From NCBI RefSeq assembly GCF_003991425.1, contig NZ_CP034346.1, positions 2,703,501 through 2,767,500 on the forward strand: a stretch of 64,000 nt of DNA. The letters are read 5' to 3'. A model generated the notes under the pieces. The model had not been told where the DNA came from. It did no database searches and saw only the letters and a program-made list of their open reading frames with translations. Origin of the DNA: Paenibacillus lutimineralis (lineage in GTDB: Bacteria; Bacillota; Bacilli; Paenibacillales; Paenibacillaceae). Below are positions 44,763 through 51,637 of the stretch, piece by piece (the stretch's first letter is position 1; each line of letters starts with the position of its first letter). The position numbers and the translations under genes are program-made.

Positions 44763-44948
44763 ATGAAAACAATGAACCAAGAGCAAACTACCCGCAAATA
44801 TCTGCAATTCTGTTATACTTGTGAAGACGCTCATCTGTGTACTACTGAAGAAGCTTGCCAAGATTGCTGGGCTCAGAAAGGAATGTTGGAAGCAGAACAT
44901 GACGGTGCCGAAGAAACACGTCAATTACTGCAAATGTACTATGCATAA
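44763..44948 (+). CDS. Small cysteine-rich protein under an Fnr-type promoter
   Basis: 61-residue protein of unknown function, too small for a confident family call. Five cysteines include CYTC and CQDC pairs, a pattern able to bind zinc or an iron-sulphur cluster. The sequence is acidic with no signal peptide or membrane span. AGGAGTG lies before the ATG at good spacing. Its own promoter and terminator make it a separate unit. The upstream Fnr-like site suggests oxygen-responsive expression. Confidence 0.75.
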   Translation: MKTMNQEQTTRKYLQFCYTCEDAHLCTTEEACQDCWAQKGMLEAEHDGAEETRQLLQMYYA

Positions 44949-44970
44949 CTCAATAAGCCGAACGATAGAA

Positions 44971-45007
44971 TAGCCTTCGATTCCAATAAGGGATCGGGGG
45001 CTTTTAC
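44971..45007 (+). terminator. Terminator after the small Cys-rich gene
   Basis: AGCC-CGAT-CC arms pair with GG-ATCG-GGCT around AATAA, followed by TTTT. Confidence 0.7.
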
Positions 45008-45148
45008 TGTTATTTTAGGACAAGATCTCATATTTTCCTACATTTGCGAATATCAAGTTTTAAATAAGACGGCATATACATAAGAAAAGACAGGGCATCA
45101 AATGGCTCGCAAACGCACCGCTCGAGTTGGATCTTAGGAGGGAGAAGA

Positions 45149-45544
45149 ATGGAATCATGGGCTGAAATGCTAGGGGTAATGAATACCGCTTTTCCGATCT
45201 TTCTCGTCGTCATCTTTGGGGTGATTCTCCTGACTTCGGCGAGTGGAATTAGACGTTATTTTGCTAATAACCGACAGCCTGTACTATGTGTAACTTCAGT
45301 GATCGTAGGCAAGCGGACCGAGGTATCGCACAGGCATGACACTGAGACGTCCGTGAATCGCTCGGATACGAAGTACTTCGTTACTTTTGAGGTTGAGAGC
45401 GGGGACCGCCTTGAATTTGTAGTAAGCGGGCAGGAATATGGTCAATGCTCAGACGGAGATGAAGGGAAGCTGACGTTCCAAGGCAGTCGTTACTATGGAT
45501 TTGAACGTCTTAGTCGAACTTATCGCGGACTGCATGAGTATTAA
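45149..45544 (+). CDS. DUF2500-like membrane-anchored protein
   Basis: 131-residue protein with one N-terminal membrane span (about 13-30) and a beta-rich soluble part. The layout (span, then VLCVTSVIVGKRTEVS and YFVTFEVESGDRLEFVVSGQEYG) matches what I remember of DUF2500. The function is unknown. AGGAGGGAG precedes the ATG. It has its own terminator. Confidence 0.7.
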   Translation: MESWAEMLGVMNTAFPIFLVVIFGVILLTSASGIRRYFANNRQPVLCVTSVIVGKRTEVSHRHDTETSVNRSDTKYFVTFEVESGDRLEFVVSGQEYGQCSDGDEGKLTFQGSRYYGFERLSRTYRGLHEY

Positions 45545-45568
45545 AAGCTCCATAGTACAAGAAAACTA

Positions 45569-45597
45569 AGAGCTGTCCAGGGCGGACAGCTCTTTTT
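45569..45597. terminator. Terminator between the DUF2500-like gene and the FAD gene
   Basis: AGAGCTGTCC/GGACAGCTCT perfect 10-bp stem with a 5-base loop and T5 on the right; a shorter A-tract on the left may serve the minus-strand gene. Confidence 0.85.
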
Positions 45598-45627
45598 GCA
45601 TACATTTATAAAATAGATGTGAGTTGA

Positions 45628-46944
45628 TTAGTGCGCTAAAGATTCAGTTCGGGATAAGAGCAGCTTGGCTACCGTCCTGCCGCTGGAGAAGGCACGTTCT
45701 GCCAGTTCACCCTTGCCCTCGCATCCGTCGCCGCAGAAGAAGAAAGGAACATCCGGAAGCTGAAGCGGTAGCAATCGATTCGTAACGATATTCTTGACGC
45801 TCGATACCATGGCTTTCTTCGACATCCGTTTGACTTCGGTGACTTCACGCCAGCCCGGATAATACGTATCAAACAGCCTTTCCATCTGTTGAACCTTGTT
45901 ATCCAGGTACTGCTTCTTCTCGTCATCGCTTAAGGAGTCATCATTTAGATAAGCGATGCCTTGCAGTAACTGCCCACCGGATGGAGCCACGGTATGGTCG
46001 GTGGCCGACACATCACTGATGAACAGCTTGTTGTCCATATCACTAATATAATGGAACGGTCGCGATACCACTTTGGAGAGGCCTATATCATATACGAGTA
46101 CCTCATTTGCCGTATTGTTCTTGTACGGCTCGAATGCTTGATTCCAGGACGTTGTCTCGAGCAGTTTGGCAACTTGTTGAACCGGCATCGCCATGACGAC
46201 TCGGTCGAACTCAAGTGCTTCACGGCTCTTGGTGTTCAGAATGTACTTGCCATTCTCTATCCGAATGGATTCAACAGGCTCTTTGAGAGCGATATCCCAC
46301 TTCTCATTCGCTTCAACTTTACTGCGAAGCTGATTGGTGATAGTGGACCAACTGCCGAGAATGTAGCTTACCGGCCTGCCGGAGAGGAATAAGTTGTGAT
46401 AATAATCAGCGATGACTTCACCGGATACTTGGCGGGCATCCTCTGGACTGATGAAGAAGTTGGAGCAGACCAGATGCTCCCATAGTTCCTTGACGTCCTG
46501 GGATGCATTCGTATGATCCAGATACTCTCCCAATGTGCGGTGGTTCTTCAATTGATGGAGATGCCCGATTACGGCAGCAACTTCAGTAATGAATCTGACC
46601 TTCTCCCTCTTGCTGAGTACATCAGTCTTCATAATATTAACAAAGTCGAGTGGAGCCGGCGTAAGGGCTTCATGCTTGGCATACACTACTTTGCGCTTAT
46701 CGACCTGTTTGCTCTGGAACTGAAGACCCAGCTCGTTCTCCATATTATGCAGCGTGTGTCTGTCGATTCCATAAACCGCATGTGCCCCAAAATTCAATGT
46801 AAAACCCAATTTCTCATAAGTGAACGCTCGTCCGCCGATTTGCGGGCTGCGTTCGAACACCGTACCTTCGGTGTCTGGACTGTTGGATAAGTAAGCGGCG
46901 GCAGTTAAGCCGGCAAGTCCACCGCCAATGATCGCGATTTTCAT
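45628..46944 (-). CDS. FAD-dependent amine-oxidase/phytoene-desaturase-like protein
   Basis: 438-residue flavoprotein. The N terminus has the dinucleotide motif IAIIGGGLAGLTAAAYL, then VFERSPQIGGRAFTYEKLGFTLNFGAHAVYG, as in phytoene desaturase-like oxidoreductases. The C-terminal FFFCGDGCEGKGELAERAFSSG contributes to the FAD site. The substrate is unknown, and no carotenoid gene is adjacent. AGGAGG precedes the ATG. Confidence 0.8.
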   Translation of the reverse strand: MKIAIIGGGLAGLTAAAYLSNSPDTEGTVFERSPQIGGRAFTYEKLGFTLNFGAHAVYGIDRHTLHNMENELGLQFQSKQVDKRKVVYAKHEALTPAPLDFVNIMKTDVLSKREKVRFITEVAAVIGHLHQLKNHRTLGEYLDHTNASQDVKELWEHLVCSNFFISPEDARQVSGEVIADYYHNLFLSGRPVSYILGSWSTITNQLRSKVEANEKWDIALKEPVESIRIENGKYILNTKSREALEFDRVVMAMPVQQVAKLLETTSWNQAFEPYKNNTANEVLVYDIGLSKVVSRPFHYISDMDNKLFISDVSATDHTVAPSGGQLLQGIAYLNDDSLSDDEKKQYLDNKVQQMERLFDTYYPGWREVTEVKRMSKKAMVSSVKNIVTNRLLPLQLPDVPFFFCGDGCEGKGELAERAFSSGRTVAKLLLSRTESLAH

Positions 46945-47072
46945 GTGAGAACCTCCTAAAAGGTGTTATGGAAGGAGCTCTGGGTGAGTACGCATATGAA
47001 GTGCTGTATTTTATCCATATTCATTTACAGTATATGCTATTCATGTAAGCGCGTCCATAGAAATAGACACTA

Positions 47073-47101
47073 AATATTCAAAATTGAAATCGCATACAGA
47101 A
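47073..47101 (+). promoter_or_regulatory. Sporulation sigma-E-type promoter for cwlJ
   Basis: AAATATT (47073-47079), a 14-base spacer and CATACAGA (47094-47101) closely match the sigma-E consensus (kmATATT and CATACAnT). A second mother-cell-like -10, CATACGATA (47181-47189), with CACC 16 bases upstream resembles sigma-K. Both lie in the otherwise empty 278-base gap before cwlJ. Confidence 0.6.
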
Positions 47102-47222
47102 CTGATGCGGTTTTTGGCTGATCCATGTCTTCGCCATCATATTATTCTTCGTTATTGTTGCACCAATATAGGCTACTGCACATACGATATAGCGTTAAGA
47201 AGTGAGGAGAGGGGAACGGTAC

Positions 47223-47645
47223 ATGGCAGTTATAAAAACGAACTCCTCAGATGTCAGTCTGTTGGCAAGATTAATTCGCGCTGAGGCTGAAGGCGAAGGC
47301 GAGCTCGGAATGCTCATGGTAGGTAACGTAGGCGTGAATCGGATTCTTGGAAATTGCCTTGATTTCAAGAATATCCGCAGTATGGACGATATGGTGTTTC
47401 AGTCTCCTGGCGGCTTCGAAGCAACGCAAAAAGGCTACTTCTATCAAAGAGCACGCGATCGTGATATTCGTCTGGCCCAGAGGGCGATTAACGGCGAGAG
47501 GACTTGGCCAGCCAGCAACGCATTATGGTTCTTCAGACCGGCCGGAGATTGCCCGGCTACCTGGTATAACCAGCAAAATACCGGAAGATTCAAAGCCCAC
47601 TGCTTCTTTGCTCCTTCCGGCGAAGATTGTCCAAGTGTATATTAG
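47223..47645 (+). CDS. cwlJ: Spore cortex-lytic enzyme CwlJ
   Basis: 140-residue cell-wall hydrolase of the SleB/CwlJ (Hydrolase_2) family, which degrades spore cortex during germination. The catalytic region LARLIRAEAEGEGELGM carries the conserved glutamates; WPASNALWFFRP and the cysteine-bearing C terminus follow. There is no signal peptide, as expected for CwlJ, which is made in the mother cell and placed in the coat. ATG 47223 is chosen after GAGGAGAGGGG. gerQ follows 39 bases on, the conserved pair. Confidence 0.93.
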   Translation: MAVIKTNSSDVSLLARLIRAEAEGEGELGMLMVGNVGVNRILGNCLDFKNIRSMDDMVFQSPGGFEATQKGYFYQRARDRDIRLAQRAINGERTWPASNALWFFRPAGDCPATWYNQQNTGRFKAHCFFAPSGEDCPSVY

Positions 47646-47684
47646 TGCTTTGCTGTAATTTCATTTTAAGGAGGAAATTGATTC

Positions 47685-48134
47685 ATGTTCACACAACCTT
47701 ATCGCCCAGCCGGTTATAATGCCGGATATGCAGTTCCTCGTAGCTATTCGTCGATGTCTACAGGAACTACCCAGACTTCTACAATGCCGCCGCAGGTTCC
47801 AGTAGGCAGTCCGATGACTTCGACGGGAACCGTCGTACCTACCCAGACGCCAGCCTTCGAGCAATCCTATATCGAAAATATCTTGCGTCTTAATCTGGGA
47901 AAGATCGGCACATTCTATATGACCTATGAGAACAACTCGGAATGGAACGCAAAAATCTTCAAGGGCGTGCTGGAAGCAGCCGGTCGAGATCATATTATTA
48001 TTAGTGATCCGAAAACAGGGGTAAGAACGATGCTCCTGATGGTTAATTTCGACTACGCTACCTTTGATGAGCCGCTGAAATATTCATATCCATATGCATC
48101 AGGCAGTGTACCTCCAACAAGAGGCTGCTGCTAG
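47685..48134 (+). CDS. gerQ: Spore coat protein GerQ
   Basis: 149-residue coat protein needed for CwlJ localisation. The N-terminal 65 residues are low complexity, rich in Pro, Thr, Ser and Tyr. The C-terminal domain has SYIENILRLNLGKIGTFYMT and IIISDPKTGVRTMLLMVNFDYATFDE, the GerQ signature. It ends in GCC. AGGAGGAAA precedes the ATG. An R2 repeat starts 20 bases after the stop and supplies a terminator-like hairpin. Confidence 0.94.
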   Translation: MFTQPYRPAGYNAGYAVPRSYSSMSTGTTQTSTMPPQVPVGSPMTSTGTVVPTQTPAFEQSYIENILRLNLGKIGTFYMTYENNSEWNAKIFKGVLEAAGRDHIIISDPKTGVRTMLLMVNFDYATFDEPLKYSYPYASGSVPPTRGCC

Positions 48135-48154
48135 AGGCAGTAAGCGAAATATAC

Positions 48155-48423
48155 AAGGAGCTGTCTAGAAAACCAGCGTGAACGTACTTATCAAGCGGTC
48201 AAAGATGACCGTTAGAGCAAGAAAAAACAACTACGTTCTTCTAACGGACACTTTTGACCATTAGAAGCAAAAAATGTGGGTTTTCGCGACATTTCCCTCT
48301 TGTAATGGACATAATCGTCCGTTACAAGGGCAGAATGCCAAAGCATCAACGCTAACGGTCAATAATGTCCGAGTGATCAGGGGCATCTCAAAGTCGATAA
48401 ATCGACTTTCGAGACAGCTCCTT
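48155..48423 (+). repeat. R2 element with 12-bp terminal inverted repeats
   Basis: 269-bp element bounded by perfect inverted ends AAGGAGCTGTCT (48155-48166) and AGACAGCTCCTT (48412-48423). Inside are four stem-loops of one plan, with TAACGG or TAATGG on one side and CCGTTA or CCATTA on the other. The terminal hairpin AAAGTCGATAAATCGACTTT is followed by CTCCTTTTT, so the element can end gerQ transcription. A related copy without its left end lies at 57997-58290. Confidence 0.75.
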
Positions 48424-48500
48424 TTTCCTGTGGTTCTGCACATTGTGGAATCTTGAGAATAGAATGGATATTTTTCATAAAAAACGCTTGTACTCCAGTC

Positions 48501-48540
48501 ATACACTATGGTTTGACTGTGTAGTGTATAATAATATAAT
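48501..48540 (+). promoter_or_regulatory. Promoter with an ATACACTA/TAGTGTAT operator
   Basis: TTGACT (48513-48518), a 16-base spacer and TATAAT (48535-48540). Perfect 8-bp inverted arms ATACACTA (48501-48508) and TAGTGTAT (48522-48529) surround and overlap the -35, similar to GntR (YtrA-type) operators. The next gene on this strand, the CNNM transporter, starts 323 bases downstream, with an R1 element between. Confidence 0.6.
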
Positions 48541-48567
48541 TATAGATGTAACGTACTTAAAATGAGT

Positions 48568-48734
48568 GTTCCAAAAGTTCGGTTTTCAGCATCGAGAAGG
48601 TTGGATGAAGCCAGGGTCTGAGGAGCGGAGCGTACGTAGTTTGTACGTGAGCACCGGAAGACCCGGGTGAATTCAAGATTCGATGCCGAATTACTTCATG
48701 ATTCACTTCGTGATCAAAAGCGGACTTTTTGAAC
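48568..48734 (+). repeat. R1 element, full copy in the CNNM leader
   Basis: 167-bp copy with ends GTTCCAAAAGTTC and GACTTTTTGAAC (48723-48734). The interior matches the copy at 50298 closely, including GAGAAGGTTGGATGAAGC, a GTACGTAG/GTACGTGAG palindrome and GAATTCAAGATTCGATG. It lies between the promoter at 48501 and the CNNM start. Confidence 0.82.
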
Positions 48735-48862
48735 TACCTCTTATAAGGGGAGATGAGTTCATTGGGGAGTTGACGATATATAACCGTAATAAACAACAAT
48801 ATTATTTTATACCGCGAAGGAGGTGCACCTATTCTCCGTAATAAGCGGGAATAGGATACGTC

Positions 48863-50182
48863 TTGACTGACCCTTTACCGAGTCTTTTTTCATTAGGACT
48901 AATGTTGTTATTGGTCTTGCTTAACGGTTTTTTCGTGTCGGCCGAGTTTGCGATCGTCAAAATCAGGAGCGGCCGGATTGACGCTTTGGTCGAAGAAGGA
49001 CGCAAGAGTGCTATAACTGCCAAGCACTTGTTAAATCATCTGGAAGGCTATTTATCTGCCTGCCAGCTCGGAATTACATTATGCTCGCTGGGGCTTGGGT
49101 TCCTTGGTGAACCGGTTGTGGCCCGGATTCTAATGCCTATATTCGTATGGGCAGGAATGGGCGAGAGCTCGGTTCATGCGGCTTCATTAACGCTGGCTTT
49201 TGTGCTTATCGCTATATTTCATATTGTGCTCGGGGAGCTTGCTCCGAAGACAATCGCGGTGCGCAAGGCCGAAACAGTAACTTTATTGTCTGTTCCGCCG
49301 ATGAAGATATTTTATAAAATTATGTATCCGGCCGTGTGGTTGCTTAACTCGATGTCCGCGGGTCTGTTGAGACTATTCGGTATTACGCCAGTCTCCGGAA
49401 TGGAATCATTGCATACGGAGGAAGAGATCCGTGTGATGATGAAGGAGAGCAGCGAGAGTGGACTGATTGATAGCACGGAGATGTCGCTGGTTGACAATAT
49501 TTTTGAATTTGCCGATACAACGGCAAGAGAGATTATGATTCCACGTACCGAGATGATCTGTCTCTACACCCAAAATTCGATGGATGAGAATTTACAGATT
49601 GCTCTGGAGGGTACTCGCACTCGTTATCCTGTATGTAATCAAGATAAAGACCATATTATTGGTTTCATTCATATTAAAGATTTGATACGCTCTAATACAG
49701 ATGATTATCATCATTTGATTCGTCCGATTATGGCTGTTCCTGAGTCGATGCCAATTAGCAATTTGATGAAGCAGATGCAGCGCGGCAAATGTCAGATTGC
49801 GATTCTGATTGATGAATACGGTGGAACCTCCGGTCTTGTCACACTGGAAGACATCATTGAGGAGATCATTGGGGAAATCCAGGATGAATTTGATGAGGAA
49901 CGACCAGGTATTGAACAAATCGAGGAGGATGTGTTCTCCATTGACGGTCTGATGCTGATCGATTCCGTAAATGATCGCTTCGGATTAGAACTGGACTCTG
50001 ACGATTATGATACGATTGGTGGATGGCTCTATTCAAGAATTGAAATATTGCCGCCTCAGGTCGGTCAAACTGTGGAATATGATGGTTGTATATACATCGT
50101 AGAGGAAACTGACAACAAGAGAATTTCACGCGTCAAATTGCTGAAGCAGGAATTTATTCCATTGGAAGAAGCAGGCGCTTAG
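48863..50182 (+). CDS. CNNM/HlyC-family membrane transporter with CBS domains
   Basis: 439-residue protein of the CorC/HlyC/CNNM group, implicated in magnesium or sodium export. It has a DUF21 membrane domain with about four spans (1-190), a CBS pair (about 205-335, with IMIPRTEMICLYT and IDEYGGTSGLVTLEDIIEEIIGEIQDEFDEE) and a CorC-type C-terminal domain (about 355-430). The start is TTG with AGGA 6 bases upstream. A stronger AGGAGG (48818-48823) lies 40 bases upstream, with a CCTATTC/GAATAGG hairpin between. Confidence 0.88.
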   Translation: MTDPLPSLFSLGLMLLLVLLNGFFVSAEFAIVKIRSGRIDALVEEGRKSAITAKHLLNHLEGYLSACQLGITLCSLGLGFLGEPVVARILMPIFVWAGMGESSVHAASLTLAFVLIAIFHIVLGELAPKTIAVRKAETVTLLSVPPMKIFYKIMYPAVWLLNSMSAGLLRLFGITPVSGMESLHTEEEIRVMMKESSESGLIDSTEMSLVDNIFEFADTTAREIMIPRTEMICLYTQNSMDENLQIALEGTRTRYPVCNQDKDHIIGFIHIKDLIRSNTDDYHHLIRPIMAVPESMPISNLMKQMQRGKCQIAILIDEYGGTSGLVTLEDIIEEIIGEIQDEFDEERPGIEQIEEDVFSIDGLMLIDSVNDRFGLELDSDDYDTIGGWLYSRIEILPPQVGQTVEYDGCIYIVEETDNKRISRVKLLKQEFIPLEEAGA

Positions 50183-50195
50183 ACCATAGATAAAT

Positions 50196-50233
50196 GAAGG
50201 GCACGGTGATCATTTCATCGTGTCCTTCGTTTA
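50196..50233 (+). terminator. Terminator after the CNNM gene
   Basis: GAAGGGCACG pairs with CGTGTCCTTC (one G-U), followed by GTTT. Confidence 0.65.
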
Positions 50234-50297
50234 CCGAAAACGATTACATCTAATAAATAGGATTCTATCAGAATATAAGATCTAACTATGAATGTAA

Positions 50298-50463
50298 GTT
50301 CAAAAAGTCAAACTTTCAGCACCGAGAAGGTTGGATGAAGCTAGGGACTGAGAAGCGGAGCGTACGTTTGAGTACGTGAGCATCGGAAGCCCGGCTGAAT
50401 TCAAGATTCGATGTCGAATATGCCTTCAGTGTTATTCCGTGATCAAAGGGGGACTTTTTGAAC
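50298..50463 (+). repeat. R1 element, full copy before the ArsR-like gene
   Basis: 166-bp copy with exact inverted ends GTTCAAAAAGTC (50298-50309) and GACTTTTTGAAC (50452-50463). It fills most of the 304-base gap and stops 23 bases before the GTG start at 50487. A longer frame begins inside the repeat at 50376, but those codons are repeat DNA. Confidence 0.85.
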
Positions 50464-50486
50464 AACCTCTAAGGGAGTGTGAAAAG

Positions 50487-51395
50487 GTGTCATACCATTT
50501 AGACATACAATATAGTCGCAAATTCGAATTCATCAGCAGCCTACATAGCTATATATGCCGCAAATCGCACAAAAAAATTGATCTGACACCGAACTGGGCT
50601 CAAAAAATTAAACAACAGCTTACTCCCGATTTATCCGTGATGCTTGATGAGTTAGAGGTGAATGGAGACTGGAAGTTCTCTTATCTAGTCATTTTGCTCT
50701 CAAAGGGAATGAATGAGATCAAAGAGGTGATTGCTTGGCTGCAGAACATGTCTGTCGGGGAGCTCTATGAATTGTTTGCGCCATATGGCAATCAGTTTCC
50801 GGCGAACATGGGGGAGTTCCAGCAGAGGATGATCACGGTATTCAGCGAATGGAACCGGCAATACTTTGAACTATCTGATCCGGCAATTCACGATGCGCTG
50901 CTCGTCCATCTAGAAGAGAGACGGACAGCTATGGGACATATGAAGCAGGAAGCATTTATTGATGACACGACGAATGGCTTGGTGTTTGAGCCTGTCTCCG
51001 GAGTGGACAAGCTGCTTCTCGTCCCGCAGTACCATTTCCAACCGATGAATGTAATCATCCAGTACGGAGATGTGCTGTTCTGCCACTATTCGTCTAGGAC
51101 GGATATCGGAGAAGAGGATTTTATGCCAATGCATGATTTTCGTACGATCCGTGCGTTATCGGAGAAGAGTCGCTTAAGGATACTTCGTTATTTGCATCAT
51201 GGACCTCGCAGTTTCATCGAAATTGTACGTGAAATGAATCTATCCAAAGGGATTACCCATGATCATATTGCCAAACTACGTAGCGCCGGGCTGATTTATG
51301 TTCATTTTCAGGGCGAGACCGTGACAGAATATAGCTTGCGCCGCAAAGCGCTTAACGAAATTCAGAGTAAATTACTCGATTATATTGAAAAATAA
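50487..51395 (+). CDS. ArsR-like winged-helix regulator, paralogue of the 6493 gene
   Basis: 302-residue protein with the same layout as the one at 6493-7410: about 200 residues of unknown N-terminal domain and a C-terminal winged helix (ALSEKSRLRILRYLHHGPRS, then LRSAGLIYVHF). The start is GTG with GGGAG 9 bases upstream, just outside the R1 element. It precedes the oligopeptide importer operon by 242 bases and is a candidate regulator of it. It has its own terminator. Confidence 0.75.
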   Translation: MSYHLDIQYSRKFEFISSLHSYICRKSHKKIDLTPNWAQKIKQQLTPDLSVMLDELEVNGDWKFSYLVILLSKGMNEIKEVIAWLQNMSVGELYELFAPYGNQFPANMGEFQQRMITVFSEWNRQYFELSDPAIHDALLVHLEERRTAMGHMKQEAFIDDTTNGLVFEPVSGVDKLLLVPQYHFQPMNVIIQYGDVLFCHYSSRTDIGEEDFMPMHDFRTIRALSEKSRLRILRYLHHGPRSFIEIVREMNLSKGITHDHIAKLRSAGLIYVHFQGETVTEYSLRRKALNEIQSKLLDYIEK

Positions 51396-51400
51396 TAGAC

Positions 51401-51441
51401 AGCCTTTTTCTCGTAGATATCGAGAGAGAGGCTATTTTTTT
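51401..51441 (+). terminator. Terminator after the ArsR-like gene
   Basis: A 13-bp stem with two G-U pairs (51401-51413 with 51421-51433) is followed by ATTTTTTT. Confidence 0.8.
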
Positions 51442-51493
51442 ACTTTTAATTCTTTAAGTTTCGTTATTATAAGAAATCTTTATCAGTTCTCTC

Positions 51494-51522
51494 TTTACAG
51501 AACCGATCAACGTACTTATAAT
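51494..51522 (+). promoter_or_regulatory. Promoter of the oligopeptide importer operon
   Basis: TTTACA (51494-51499), a 17-base spacer and TATAAT (51517-51522). The start near 51529 gives a leader of about 110 bases with no riboswitch recognised. Confidence 0.7.
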
Positions 51523-51637
51523 AAACACTAACAGTTTCAAAGCATAGTTAGTCTGTCGGAATAATCGAAATTCTACATATGCTTAATATTTAAGGGATTT
51601 ACAAAATTATATTTTCAAGAGGGGCAGGAGAGGTCTC

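Noticed and set aside
48274..48456. A 60-codon frame downstream of gerQ
   Set aside because: It lies in the stem-loops of the R2 element and has no ribosome site.
48823..48870. A 15-codon GTG leader peptide overlapping the CNNM start
   Set aside because: The AGGAGG touches the GTG with no spacing, so initiation there is unlikely.
50376..50486. Longer N terminus for the ArsR-like protein starting inside R1
   Set aside because: The extra 37 codons are repeat DNA shared with other loci; GTG 50487 has a proper ribosome site and gives the same length as its paralogue.
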